Shown: positions 7,683 through 16,019 of the stretch, piece after piece | Layout of the letters: each line of letters begins with the position of its first letter | Numbering within the stretch: the stretch's first letter is position 1 | Origin: Clostridia bacterium | GTDB taxonomy: Bacteria; Bacillota; Clostridia; Oscillospirales; Acutalibacteraceae | NCBI GenBank assembly: GCA_900759575.1 | Contig: CAAEVU010000073.1 | Location: forward strand, 1-32,860 | Length of the DNA stretch: 32,860 nucleotides | Direction of reading: 5' to 3' | The notes under the pieces: model-generated | Told to the model about the DNA's origin: nothing | The model's input: only the letters and a program-made list of their open reading frames with translations | The model's database searches: none | Position numbers and translations under genes: made by a program

Positions 7683-9608
7683 TTACTCGGTGACCCAAGC
7701 ATCCAAAACAGCGTTCTGCCAGCCCCAAGTAGCGGTGTTTTCCCAACCCTGCACGCGGGTGGAGAAGAAATCGTAGTACTGGTCAGAGTACAGGGGCACG
7801 TTGGGCAGTTTCTCGTTCCAAACCTTGATGAAGTTGCGCCAAGCTTCCAGCCAACCGTCGTGATCGTCGTAGGGGATGCTCTTCAGAGGCATAACAGCGT
7901 CGTTGAGTTCCTGATCGGAGATCCAGTTGGTGTTGTAGTTGCCCATCCAAGCTTCATCGTTGGAGAAGTAGTACCAGGGGGAGTTGGCGGTGGCAAAGCC
8001 AGTAGCCAGGTTGTACATGTTGTACATCACGTCGCCGCCGTGCAGCATAGCGGTCTGCAGGGTTGCGAAGTCGGTGGTGGTGGGCTGCAGTTCCATACCA
8101 GCCTCAGTCATGGTCTCGGGCAGCATGGTGGCCAGCAGGTCAGACACAGGGTTGCCATCGGAGTTGCACCAGGTGATGACCAGGGGCTTCAGCTCGCCGT
8201 TGACGTCCTTGTAACGGGTGCCGGTGCCGGAGTAGGGAGTGCCGTCAGCGTTCAGGGTCCAGCCGTCAGCTTCCAGCAGCTTCTTGGCCTCGTCCACGTT
8301 CATCTCATAGGTGTTCAGGTTCTCGTTGATCCAATCCACAGATTCCTGATACTCCCACTGAGCCAGGCCGTAGAAGGAATGTACCACAGAGCCGTAACCG
8401 CCGGTGTACTGACGGGCAAACTCGTTGCGGTCCAGGCAGTAGGCGATGGCCTGACGCACGTTCTCAGAGTCGGTGGGGAACACACTGCAGTCAAACTGCA
8501 GCTGGCCGTAGCCGTTACGCATGTAAGTAGCGTCGGAAGCAACGCCTTCTTCCACCAGATCCAGGCCGGCGTTGATGGTGTCGCCGCCGGAGCAGCTGTA
8601 CAGCATATCCACGGAGCCGCTCTCCAGCTCGCTCATCATGGTGTCAGAGGACACAGTCTTGATGATCAGAGTCTGGATGGAGGGCTTTACGCCGCGATAG
8701 TCGCCCACGAACTCGGGGTTCACCTTCAAGGTAGCCTGCTGGCTGGCAGCGTCAAAGCTATCGAACAGATAGGGGCCGCAGGTGACCTTGGGAGCGTACC
8801 GATAACCAGTTTCGGTGTTGTTGATGGTCTCGGCCAACAGCTCGGTGGTGAAATCACCAGTGATGGTGGCGCCGTTCTCAGTGTCTTCCACATCGCAATC
8901 AGGAGCGATCACGTGCAGGGGACGGGGACGGGCGCTGGCGTAGGTGATGTCATAGTGATAGGGCAGCTCAGAAGCCTTGATGGTGATGGAGTAGGTCATG
9001 TCATCCACCAGATGGATGCCGGAGAAGGTGTCGGCAGTGCCGGCCAACCACTCGTCATAGCCTACCACGGAGTAGCCGCTGTTGCAGGGATAGTTGTCCA
9101 CGCCGGCCATCTCGTTGCTGTTTTCCAGCAGCATGGCGAAGACGTAATCCTTAGCGGTGATGGGGGTGCCATCGCTCCACACCAGACCGTCTTTGAGGGA
9201 CACGGTGTAAGTCTTGGTGCCATCCTCGTTCTCGGTCTCTTCATGGCTCTTGACCACGGTGTCGTTGTAGGCGAACTCGCCTTCCTTGGTGTACACCACG
9301 GTGTCATAGCCGCCGTGGATCAGGTCGTACATGTTGTAGTTGGTCTCGGAGGTGGAGAACCCGGTGTCATAGAACTCGTTGAGCACCTGGGTGGTGGAAC
9401 CGATGACCAGCTGGCCGGTGGGCTCAGCAGGCTTTTCGCCAGTGGTGCCGGCCTCGGCGTCGGAGCTCAGACCTGAGCTCGCGTCTGAAGTCACTCCAGA
9501 CGAAGAACCCTGATCGTTGTTGGTAACGGTGCTCTGCTGGCCGCAGGCAGCTACCGACAACGCCAAGATTCCTGCCAGCAACAAGGACAGGATCTTTTTG
9601 GTTTTCAC
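7683..9608 (-). CDS. oppA: Family-5 oligopeptide-binding lipoprotein (OppA/DppA type)
   Basis: This 641-residue extracellular solute-binding protein captures peptides for the OppBCDF channel. The N-terminus is a lipoprotein signal (positive MKTKK, hydrophobic core, lipobox LSVAAC with Cys22 as the lipidated residue). A Ser/Thr/Asn/Gly-rich linker follows to about residue 60. The mature part has SBP family 5 features such as LKDGLVWSDGTPITAKDYVF and an AIAYCLDRNEFARQ segment. The start is GTG at 9608, with GAAGGA 8-9 bp upstream. A strong promoter lies about 90 bp upstream and a terminator follows the gene. Nickel or sugar binding occurs in related proteins, but pepF next door favours peptides. 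Confidence 0.92.
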   Translation of the reverse strand: MKTKKILSLLLAGILALSVAACGQQSTVTNNDQGSSSGVTSDASSGLSSDAEAGTTGEKPAEPTGQLVIGSTTQVLNEFYDTGFSTSETNYNMYDLIHGGYDTVVYTKEGEFAYNDTVVKSHEETENEDGTKTYTVSLKDGLVWSDGTPITAKDYVFAMLLENSNEMAGVDNYPCNSGYSVVGYDEWLAGTADTFSGIHLVDDMTYSITIKASELPYHYDITYASARPRPLHVIAPDCDVEDTENGATITGDFTTELLAETINNTETGYRYAPKVTCGPYLFDSFDAASQQATLKVNPEFVGDYRGVKPSIQTLIIKTVSSDTMMSELESGSVDMLYSCSGGDTINAGLDLVEEGVASDATYMRNGYGQLQFDCSVFPTDSENVRQAIAYCLDRNEFARQYTGGYGSVVHSFYGLAQWEYQESVDWINENLNTYEMNVDEAKKLLEADGWTLNADGTPYSGTGTRYKDVNGELKPLVITWCNSDGNPVSDLLATMLPETMTEAGMELQPTTTDFATLQTAMLHGGDVMYNMYNLATGFATANSPWYYFSNDEAWMGNYNTNWISDQELNDAVMPLKSIPYDDHDGWLEAWRNFIKVWNEKLPNVPLYSDQYYDFFSTRVQGWENTATWGWQNAVLDAWVTE

Positions 9609-9677
9609 AGTTTTTTCCTTCTTTCCTCAATACATGTTGATTTTTTGCGCCCCCGCCAAAAAAGCGGGACGCTATGC

Positions 9678-9762
9678 TTATGCGAAAGCCTTTTTATATT
9701 AGCAAAAAATTAACAAAAGGTCAAGATATTTTCCGATTTATGCGAAAAAGACAGAAACTGTC
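9678..9762. promoter_or_regulatory. Repeated decamer and dyad flanking the opp promoter (possible operators)
   Basis: The decamer TTATGCGAAA occurs at 9678-9687, in the transcript start region, and again at 9738-9747, upstream of the -35 box. The two copies are exactly 60 bp apart. Next to the upstream copy is a perfect 5-3-5 dyad GACAG-AAA-CTGTC (9750-9762), also framed by TGCGA (9741-9745) and TCGCA (9761-9765). The arrangement on both sides of the promoter looks like regulator binding sites. The regulator is unknown. Confidence 0.4.
9696..9724 (-). promoter_or_regulatory. Sigma-A promoter of the SBP-opp operon
   Basis: On the minus strand TTGACC (9719-9724) and TAATAT (9696-9701) are separated by 17 bp. 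The transcript would begin near 9689 and carry a leader of about 80 nt. The leader contains a GC-rich imperfect hairpin (about 9648-9673, CCCGC paired with GCGGG around six T) before the GTG start. No T-tract follows that hairpin, so it is more likely a 5' stabilising structure than an attenuator. Confidence 0.75.
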
Positions 9763-9803
9763 GCAAATTTTGTCACCTAAAAATATGGCAACGTCCAGCA
9801 CCC

Positions 9804-11606
9804 TTATTTGTCGGAGAGCTTTTCCATCTCTTCCACCAGATTTTCGAAAAGTTTCAGAGCGTCGTCCACCGGTGCGGGAGTGCTCATATCCACGCCGGCG
9901 CCTTTCAGCAGGGAAACGGGGTCAGTGGAGCAGCCGCCGCTGAGGAAATGCAGGTAATCTTTCACAGCGGGAGCCCCTTCCTTCAAGATGCGCTGAGACA
10001 GGGCAATGGCGGCGGAGAAGCCGGTGGCGTACTGATAAACGTAGAATTCCCGGTAGAAATGGGGGATTCTGGCCCACTCCAGGGAGATTTCCGGATCGGG
10101 TTCTATGTCCTCACCGTAATATTCCCGGTTCAATTCCCCGTACTTCTGGCACAGGGCTTGGGCGGTAAGGGGATGGCCCATCTGAGTCTCCTGGCTGCAC
10201 CAAAGTTCAAACTCGGCAAACATGGTCTGACGGTACAGGGTGGTGCGGAACTGCTCCAGGAAATAGTTGATGAGGTAAGCACGCTGTTTGGGTTCCTGCG
10301 TCTTGCTAAGCAGATACTGCATCAGCAGGGACTCGTTGCAGGTAGAGGCCACTTCCGCTACAAAAATTTTATAATAGGCGTAGGTGATGGACTGCTCTTT
10401 GCTGGAAAGATAGGAGTGAAGAGCGTGGCCCATTTCGTGGACCAACGTGAACATGTCGTCCAAAGTGTCGGTGTAGTTCAGCAGCACAAAGGGGTGGTTT
10501 CCGAAGACACCGGAGGAATAGGCGCCGGAACGTTTCCCTTGGTTTTCATACACGTCGATCCACCGGTTGGAGAAACCTTCCCGCAGAATGTTGAGATAGT
10601 CCTCACCCAAAGGAGCCAGCGCTTCCAAAGCAGTCTCCTTGGCCTGGTCAAAGGAGACTACCTGGTCTTGATCCGCCACCATGGGAGCATAGATGTCATA
10701 GTAGTGAAGCTTGTCCACGCCCAGCAGTTTTTTCCGCAGCCGGATGTACCGGTGCATGGCGGGAAGGTTTTTCCGCACAGTGGCAACGAGATTGTGGTAG
10801 ATCTCCACCGGCACCTCGTTTTGATCCAAAGCCGCGTGAAGGGCGGAGGGGTACTTCCGGGCGTTGGCGAAAAATTGCAGCTGCTTCATCTGGCCTTCCA
10901 GAGAAGAGGCAAAGGTGTTCTGGAAATTCCGGTAGGAGCCGTACAGGGACTCAAACGCCGATTTCCGCAGGGTGCGGTCGGATTCCTGCATCAAGGGGAT
11001 GAACGTGCCGTGAGTCACCGGATGTTTCCCACCTTTTTCGTCTACGGCGTCAGGGAATGTCAGGTCGGCGTCATTCAAGAAGTTATAGGTTTCGCCCGGG
11101 ATCTGTCCCAGTTTCCCGGCAGCGGCCAGCAAAGCTTCTTCATTTTGGGACAGAGTGTGGCTCTTTTGCCGAAGGGCGCGGTTCAGCACCAGGCGGTAAT
11201 GCTCCAGACCGGGAGTGTCTTTGTAAAAGGCCGCCAGAGTCTCGTCGGAGAGCTGCAGCACTTCGGGAGTAAAGAAAGCCGTTGCCTCCTGGGCTTCCAG
11301 AAGCAGATTGTGCATTTGGCCGCTCATTTTTTGGTAAACAGGATTGCGGGTATCCTCGTCCTTTTTATACATGGCATAGCCGGCGAAGGGATCGGCAATC
11401 TGGGTGAACTGGTCGTTCAGCTGGAGAAATGCCAGCAGGTTTTCGCCGCTTTCTCCCAGTTTGCCCTGGTAGCCTTTCAGTTTTTCTAGAATCTCCCGAA
11501 GCTTGGGGATCTCCGCTTCCCAGGCTTTATCGGTAGCGAACAGGTCGGTGGTCGCCCAGGTGAATTGGGGGTCCACCTGGCTGCGAACAGGGATCTTGTG
11601 TTCCAT
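9804..11606 (-). CDS. pepF: Oligoendopeptidase F (M3B zinc metallopeptidase)
   Basis: The 600-residue product is the normal length for PepF, a cytoplasmic zinc endopeptidase that cuts imported oligopeptides of roughly 7-17 residues. The zinc site is HEMGH (390-394) within TLVHEMGHALHSYLS, with Glu418 in FVAEVAST as the third ligand. The N-terminal helical region (DLFATDKAWEAEIPKL and following) also matches the family. The ATG at 11606 has AAAGGAG 7-9 bp upstream. It is transcribed toward the SBP gene with no terminator visible between them, so some read-through is possible. Its place beside the opp operon suggests import followed by intracellular hydrolysis of peptides. Confidence 0.95.
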   Translation of the reverse strand: MEHKIPVRSQVDPQFTWATTDLFATDKAWEAEIPKLREILEKLKGYQGKLGESGENLLAFLQLNDQFTQIADPFAGYAMYKKDEDTRNPVYQKMSGQMHNLLLEAQEATAFFTPEVLQLSDETLAAFYKDTPGLEHYRLVLNRALRQKSHTLSQNEEALLAAAGKLGQIPGETYNFLNDADLTFPDAVDEKGGKHPVTHGTFIPLMQESDRTLRKSAFESLYGSYRNFQNTFASSLEGQMKQLQFFANARKYPSALHAALDQNEVPVEIYHNLVATVRKNLPAMHRYIRLRKKLLGVDKLHYYDIYAPMVADQDQVVSFDQAKETALEALAPLGEDYLNILREGFSNRWIDVYENQGKRSGAYSSGVFGNHPFVLLNYTDTLDDMFTLVHEMGHALHSYLSSKEQSITYAYYKIFVAEVASTCNESLLMQYLLSKTQEPKQRAYLINYFLEQFRTTLYRQTMFAEFELWCSQETQMGHPLTAQALCQKYGELNREYYGEDIEPDPEISLEWARIPHFYREFYVYQYATGFSAAIALSQRILKEGAPAVKDYLHFLSGGCSTDPVSLLKGAGVDMSTPAPVDDALKLFENLVEEMEKLSDK

Positions 11607-11648
11607 AACAAAGCTCCTTTCATCAATAGCGTTCTCAGGTCAAGGCAC

Positions 11649-11677
11649 AGTATAGCACAGGGTTAGGGGAAACAAAA
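11649..11677 (-). promoter_or_regulatory. Possible promoter of pepF
   Basis: On the minus strand TATACT (11649-11654) is a good -10 element. The sequence 17 bp upstream (TTTTGT, 11672-11677) is a poor -35 match. The transcript would start about 35 nt before the ATG. It is kept because nothing better lies upstream of pepF. Confidence 0.35.
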
Positions 11678-11861
11678 GGGCTTCCGTGTCATTTTAAGAA
11701 ATGGAAATAAAGGAGGAAGAAAGGACCTTTTTTCTATATAAATATAATTCGCTATATTATATTGTATACGAAATTATAAGATAAAAGATTTTTCGAGGCG
11801 AAAATATCCATAAAAGAACATGAGTACATGAAAAAATTTATCATATAGCCTACAAATTCTA

Positions 11862-11891
11862 TTGACGGGAGGGAACTAATCATTGTAAGAT
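11862..11891 (+). promoter_or_regulatory. Sigma-A promoter of the GH3-esterase operon
   Basis: TTGACG (11862-11867) and TAAGAT (11886-11891) are 18 bp apart. The start site would fall near 11898, leaving a short leader before the AAGGAGGAATTGCT-ATG at 11921. Confidence 0.6.
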
Positions 11892-11920
11892 GAAGGAAGA
11901 AAAAGCAAGGAGGAATTGCT

Positions 11921-14332
11921 ATGTTTGATAATGTGTCCATAGAGGATATCCCTCAGGAAATTTTGGACCAGCTTGCTCAGGAAATGCACAAACCCGTTTT
12001 TGGCGAAAAGGTCATTGAAGAGCATATGCCTGCCCTGTGCCGCAAGGCCGGAGCGGAAGGCGCTGTGCTGCTGAAAAATGAGGGGGGTGTGCTGCCCCTG
12101 AAAAAGGATCAGCCTGTGGCCGTGTTTGGCCGTGTGCAGGTGGATTATTTTTACGTGGGTTACGGTTCCGGCGGCGATGTGAATCCTCCCTATAAAGTCA
12201 ATCTGATGGAGGGTCTGGAGAACGCCGGAGTGCAGGTGGACCAGCCTTTGGCGGAAACATATGCCAAGTGGAGCGCCGAGCACGAGCCCAACATGGGCTT
12301 CTGGGGACATTGGCCCCGCTATTTTGAAGAAATGCCCCTGGAAGACAGCCAGGTGAAGGAAGCAGCTTCCCGCTGCCAGACCGCCCTGGTGGTCATTGGC
12401 CGGGCTGCTGGCGAGGCCCGTGAAAACGCGCTGGAGCCGGGCAGCTTTTATCTGACCGAGGACGAAAAGAAATTGCTCTCCCAGGTGACGGGAGCGTTTG
12501 CCCACACCGTGGTGGTCATCGATTCCGGCAGCGTGATGGATCTGGCTTGGCTGGAAGACTATGCCATTGACGGTGCCATGTATGTGTGGCAGGGCGGCAT
12601 GGAAAGCGGCAACGCCGTGGCGGATGTGCTCACCGGCGAGGTAACTCCTTGCGGCAAGCTCACCGATACCATTGCCTATCGCTATGAAGATTATCCCAGC
12701 GCCGACAATTTCCTTGGCGACGAGGTAAATACCTACGCCGAAGATATTTTCGTGGGATACCGTTATTTCGAAACCTTCGCCAAGGACGCTGTCCAGTTCC
12801 CCTTTGGATTTGGCCTGTCCTATACCACCTTTGCTCTGGAGAACATCCAGGTGAAGACTTATGGCGACACCGTGCGGGTGAAAGTGGCGGTAAAGAATAC
12901 CGGTTCTTGCTCCGGCAAGGAAGTGGTGCAGGTCTACGGCGCTGCTCCCCAGGGTGCTTTGGGCAAGGCGGCTCGGGTGCTGGCAGCGTTCCAAAAGACA
13001 AAGCTGCTCCAGCCCGGTGAGACCCAGACCTTGAACCTCACCTTTGGTCTGGACGCCCTTGCCAGCTTTGACGATTCCGGCGCCACCGGCCACAAGGACG
13101 CTTGGGTGCTGGAAGCCGGAGAGTATGGCATTTATGTGGGCACCGACGTGCGTTCTGCGCAGAAGCAGGGCGCTGTGGAAGTACCCGAACTGCGTGTAGT
13201 GCGCCAGCTTCAGGAAGTGTGCGCTCCTGTGGTGGCGTTTGACCGTATGGTCAATAAAAATGGGGAAAAAGCCTTTGAGCCTGTGCCCATGGCCACCCGT
13301 TCTTTGAAGGATCGCATTTTGGACAACCTGCCGGAAGAGATCCCCTTTACCGGCGATCAGGGCATCAAGCTTCGGGATGTGGCGGACGGCCTTGCCTCCA
13401 TGGAGGACTTTGTGGCCCAGATCACACCGGAGGACCTGGAAGCCCTCAGCCGGGGCGACCTGATCATGGACAGCCCCCTGGGTGCCAAGGGCAACGCCGC
13501 TGTCATGGGCGGTATCACCGAGTCCCTGCGGGCCATGGGTGTGCCTCCCATCACCACCACCGATGGACCTTCCGGTATCCGGCTGCAGTATTATTGCTCC
13601 TTGCTGCCTTGCGGCACGGCGCTGGCCTGCACCTGGAATCCCCAGCTGGTGGAAAGCCTGTATCAGTCCCACGGCCGTGAGATGGTCATGAAGGGCAGCG
13701 ATGTGCTCTTGGGGCCTGGCATGAACATCCACCGCAATCCCCTGTGCGGCCGGAACTTCGAGTATTTCTCCGAGGACCCTGTGGTCACCGGTAAGATCGG
13801 CGCGGCCATGGTGCGGGGCATCCAGAAGAACGGCGTTTCCGCCTGCCCCAAGCACTTTGCCTGCAACAACCAGGAAACCAACCGGGAATATAACGATTCC
13901 CGTGTCTCCCAGCGTGCTTTGCGGGAGATCTATCTGAAGGGATTTGAGATCTGCGTGGCGGAAGCTGCCCCCCAGAACATCATGACCAGCTACAACAAGA
14001 TCAACGGTGTTTGGAACCACTACAATTATGACCTGTGCACCACGGTGCTCCGGGGCGAGTGGGGCTATGAGGGCTGCATCATGACCGACTGGTGGATGCG
14101 TCCCAGTCCGGACCCGGATTTCCCCGACCTGTGGGACAGCGCCTATCGTGTGCGGGCTCAGGTGGACGTGCTGATGCCCGGCGCCATCAATCACGAGGGC
14201 GACCCGGATACCGCCATTTTGGAATCTCTCAAGAAGGAAAATGGCCTGACTCTGGGCGAATTGCAGCGCAACGCATGCAACTTGCTGCGTCACGCAATCA
14301 AGAGCAATGCCCTGAAACGGATGAGAGCATAA
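11921..14332 (+). CDS. Domain-permuted GH3 beta-glucosidase-type glycosidase
   Basis: The 803-residue product is a glycoside hydrolase family 3 enzyme with its domains in reversed order. The usual C-terminal alpha/beta sandwich comes first (about residues 25-260: AGAEGAVLLKNEGGVLPLKK, later WQGGMESGNAVADVLTGE and FPFGFGLSYT). A fibronectin-III-like domain follows (about 280-410). The TIM barrel that is normally N-terminal is last (about 470-800). The barrel carries KHFACNNQETNR and the nucleophile Asp723 in GCIMTDWWM. This permuted order is known from Ruminococcus and Butyrivibrio beta-glucosidases. There is no signal peptide, so it acts inside the cell on imported oligosaccharides. It is followed 42 bp later by an esterase-like gene in the same operon. 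Beta-glucosidase is most likely; beta-xylosidase or other beta-glycosidase activity is possible. Confidence 0.92.
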   Translation: MFDNVSIEDIPQEILDQLAQEMHKPVFGEKVIEEHMPALCRKAGAEGAVLLKNEGGVLPLKKDQPVAVFGRVQVDYFYVGYGSGGDVNPPYKVNLMEGLENAGVQVDQPLAETYAKWSAEHEPNMGFWGHWPRYFEEMPLEDSQVKEAASRCQTALVVIGRAAGEARENALEPGSFYLTEDEKKLLSQVTGAFAHTVVVIDSGSVMDLAWLEDYAIDGAMYVWQGGMESGNAVADVLTGEVTPCGKLTDTIAYRYEDYPSADNFLGDEVNTYAEDIFVGYRYFETFAKDAVQFPFGFGLSYTTFALENIQVKTYGDTVRVKVAVKNTGSCSGKEVVQVYGAAPQGALGKAARVLAAFQKTKLLQPGETQTLNLTFGLDALASFDDSGATGHKDAWVLEAGEYGIYVGTDVRSAQKQGAVEVPELRVVRQLQEVCAPVVAFDRMVNKNGEKAFEPVPMATRSLKDRILDNLPEEIPFTGDQGIKLRDVADGLASMEDFVAQITPEDLEALSRGDLIMDSPLGAKGNAAVMGGITESLRAMGVPPITTTDGPSGIRLQYYCSLLPCGTALACTWNPQLVESLYQSHGREMVMKGSDVLLGPGMNIHRNPLCGRNFEYFSEDPVVTGKIGAAMVRGIQKNGVSACPKHFACNNQETNREYNDSRVSQRALREIYLKGFEICVAEAAPQNIMTSYNKINGVWNHYNYDLCTTVLRGEWGYEGCIMTDWWMRPSPDPDFPDLWDSAYRVRAQVDVLMPGAINHEGDPDTAILESLKKENGLTLGELQRNACNLLRHAIKSNALKRMRA

Positions 14333-14374
14333 GGGAGCCGGTCATAGGAGGCCGTTTCAAAGGAGGAGTTTGCA

Positions 14375-15424
14375 ATGCCCGATTGGAGTCGTTTTGAAGA
14401 AATGTGGAAAAAAGAAGAACCGGTGCACCGGGCCATGGGGCCGTTGAAGCATCAGGCCATCACCGTGTTCGAGGACTGTGTGAATTATCCCACCCCCCAG
14501 GTTGTGGAGTTGGTGGAGCTGTACCGGGATATTGTGTGGAAACCCTACAGTGAGGCCACGGAAGAGCGGGTGAAAAAACTGGGCCAGCTGCTGAGCGCCA
14601 TTCAGCCGGTGGAAGATCCCAAACCCCGGATCTATCTGTGGGAAGAGGGAAATATGCCTTGGGAAACGGAGTATACCGACAATTCCAATCTTCGGTACAA
14701 CCATAACCCGGACTTTAAACCCTACATGTACGAACTGCTTTTGCCGGAAGGCGTGACCCCCAAAGGGGCAGTGGTGTTCTGCGCCGGCGGTGACCACGGA
14801 GATGCCAATGTGTTGGAAGGCTACCAGAGCGCCTTGGATTTCAACGCCATGGGATACCAGTCCTTCCTGCTGCTGAACCGTACCAACCACAACCCCTGGA
14901 GCCAGAAGGAAGCCGGAGTGGACGCGGCCAGAGCCATGCGCATTGTGCGGAAAAACGCCGCCAAGTATGGCATTGATCCCAAGCAGGTGGCCTTTGCCGG
15001 GTTCTCCAACGGCGGTGTCACCGGGGAAGGGCTGATCCAGTATTTTTCCGGCAAACAGACGGTGAAAGAATCTTTCCCGGACTATGTTCCCGACGAACTG
15101 GACCAGATCGACGCCACCCCTGCGGCGTTCCTGTGCGTCTATGGCCCCCGCTTTGCGGGAGAGCCTTTCGACTACGAGAATGTGGTCTATCCTCCCACCT
15201 TCTTTGCAGTGGGACGGGAAGACAGCGCCATGGACAACCTGCGGGCCACCTATCCGGAGCTGCTGGCTCACGGGGTGGAACTGGAAGTTCACACCTTTGC
15301 AGGAGTGCCCCATGGTCAAGCCGGAGCGCCCTTGGTGACCAGGGATGTGAAGTATCCCAATTTCCAGCTGTGGCTGCCTTTGGCGGACGCTTTCCTCCAG
15401 GACGTGTACGCCAAACAGAAATAA
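14375..15424 (+). CDS. Alpha/beta-hydrolase, carbohydrate-esterase-like
   Basis: The 349-residue product is a cytoplasmic alpha/beta-hydrolase with no signal peptide. The nucleophile elbow is GFSNGG (209-214, Ser211). Asp283 in VGREDSAMDN and His313 in GVPHGQAG complete a plausible Ser-Asp-His triad. The order and spacing resemble the acetyl-esterase/BD-FAE-like group that removes acyl groups from plant oligosaccharides. About 115 residues precede the hydrolase fold and were not recognised. The ATG is preceded by AAAGGAGGAG. It shares an operon with the GH3 glycosidase and ends at a strong terminator, so deacetylation of sugars taken up for the glucosidase is a reasonable inference. The exact substrate is not known. 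Confidence 0.78.
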   Translation: MPDWSRFEEMWKKEEPVHRAMGPLKHQAITVFEDCVNYPTPQVVELVELYRDIVWKPYSEATEERVKKLGQLLSAIQPVEDPKPRIYLWEEGNMPWETEYTDNSNLRYNHNPDFKPYMYELLLPEGVTPKGAVVFCAGGDHGDANVLEGYQSALDFNAMGYQSFLLLNRTNHNPWSQKEAGVDAARAMRIVRKNAAKYGIDPKQVAFAGFSNGGVTGEGLIQYFSGKQTVKESFPDYVPDELDQIDATPAAFLCVYGPRFAGEPFDYENVVYPPTFFAVGREDSAMDNLRATYPELLAHGVELEVHTFAGVPHGQAGAPLVTRDVKYPNFQLWLPLADAFLQDVYAKQK

Positions 15425-15447
15425 TCATGTAACGCAAATCGGTTTTT

Positions 15448-15499
15448 AAAAAAGCCGGAGTCTGACACAGTGAAATGTGTTTCAGGCTCCGGCTTTTTT
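15448..15499. terminator. Strong terminator after the GH3-esterase operon
   Basis: AAAAAAGCCGGAG (15448-15460) pairs with CTCCGGCTTTTTT (15487-15499). The stem extends inward through CTGA/TCAG and CACA/TGTG with small bulges. Six T on the plus strand make it a canonical intrinsic terminator. It separates the glycan operon from spoVAC. Confidence 0.9.
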
Positions 15500-15508
15500 G
15501 CAAAACGG

Positions 15509-15538
15509 GCATAATCAGCATCTTTTTTTGCCACACTA
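15509..15538 (+). promoter_or_regulatory. Candidate sigma-G/sigma-F forespore promoter for spoVAC-spoVAD
   Basis: GCATA (15509-15513) and CACACTA (15532-15538) are 18 bp apart. Forespore sigma-G promoters in Bacillus have GHATR and CATnHTA with similar spacing, so the -35 matches fully and the -10 matches with one mismatch. No sigma-A promoter is visible in this gap. The leader would be about 20 nt. Confidence 0.5.
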
Positions 15539-15563
15539 ACAGAAATTGCAAAGGGGGATGCTT

Positions 15564-16010
15564 ATGAAAACCGTTTCCAAAGAGGAATATAAGCGGCGGG
15601 TGGAAAAAGCTTCGCCTCCAACCACCGTGGGAAAAAACTGCCTGTTGGCGTTCCTTTCCGGGGGAGCTATTTGCACCTTGGGCCAAGCGCTGTGTAACCT
15701 GTATGAAAATTTGGGGTTGGATCTGCCCCAGGCCCGGACAGGGGTGTCCATCAGTTTGATTTTCCTTTCCGCTTTGTTGACCACTTTGGGGCTTTACGAC
15801 CGGATCGCCAAGCATACCGGAGCGGGCACCCTGGTGCCCATCACCGGATTTGCCAATTCCATGGTATCCCCGGCGTTGGAATTTAAAAGCGAGGGTTATG
15901 TCACTGGGTTGGGCGCCAAACTGTTTACAGTGGCCGGGCCGGTGCTGGTGTTCGGCATCACAGCGTCGGTGGTGTACGGCATTATTTTGTTTGTCATGTC
16001 TCTGCTGTGA
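15564..16010 (+). CDS. spoVAC: Stage V sporulation protein AC (SpoVAC)
   Basis: This 148-residue membrane protein matches SpoVAC, part of the channel that moves calcium-dipicolinate into the forespore and lets it out at germination. In Bacillus SpoVAC is a mechanosensitive channel of the spore inner membrane. Recognisable parts are a basic N-terminus, the first membrane region (CLLAFLSGGAICTLGQAL), then SISLIFLSALLTTLGLYDRI and the conserved AGTLVPITGFANSMVSPALE. The C-terminus ends in a hydrophobic helix. The ATG at 15564 is chosen because AAGGGGG lies 6 bp before it; TTG 15546 and ATG 15558 are too early or overlap that site. It is 9 bp upstream of spoVAD. The full family length is present. 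Confidence 0.93.
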   Translation: MKTVSKEEYKRRVEKASPPTTVGKNCLLAFLSGGAICTLGQALCNLYENLGLDLPQARTGVSISLIFLSALLTTLGLYDRIAKHTGAGTLVPITGFANSMVSPALEFKSEGYVTGLGAKLFTVAGPVLVFGITASVVYGIILFVMSLL

Positions 16011-16019
16011 GGTGGGAAT

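Larger units (their letters stand above)
11607..11920. other. 314-bp divergent intergenic region, AT-rich core
   Basis: No gene is supported here. About 11730-11860 is far richer in A and T than the surrounding genes (for example TATATAAATATAATTCGC). It holds the pepF promoter on one side and the GH3 promoter on the other. A perfect dyad TTTTCG-AGG-CGAAAA lies at 11790-11804, about 100 bp upstream of the probable GH3 transcript start, and could be an operator or part of an activator site. A 62-codon minus-strand frame here has only low-complexity hydrophobic content and no ribosome binding site. Confidence 0.55.

Noticed and set aside
7860..9476. 538-codon plus-strand frame opposite the SBP gene
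   Set aside because: It is antisense to a gene with a lipoprotein signal and family-5 motifs. The translation is Val/Gly/His-rich with no domain.
9648..9673. GC-rich hairpin in the SBP leader considered as an attenuator or riboswitch
   Set aside because: On the transcribed strand it is followed by A-runs, not T-runs, and no alternative pairing or known riboswitch core was seen.
11752..11940. 62-codon minus-strand frame in the AT-rich gap before GH3
   Set aside because: Its content is low-complexity hydrophobic and it has no ribosome binding site; it overlaps the GH3 promoter and start.
11876..14293. 805-codon open frame on the minus strand across the GH3 gene
   Set aside because: It is antisense to a gene with clear GH3 motifs, promoter and ribosome binding site. 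Its translation has no recognisable domain and is His/Gly/Val-rich, as expected for a reverse-strand shadow in GC-rich DNA.
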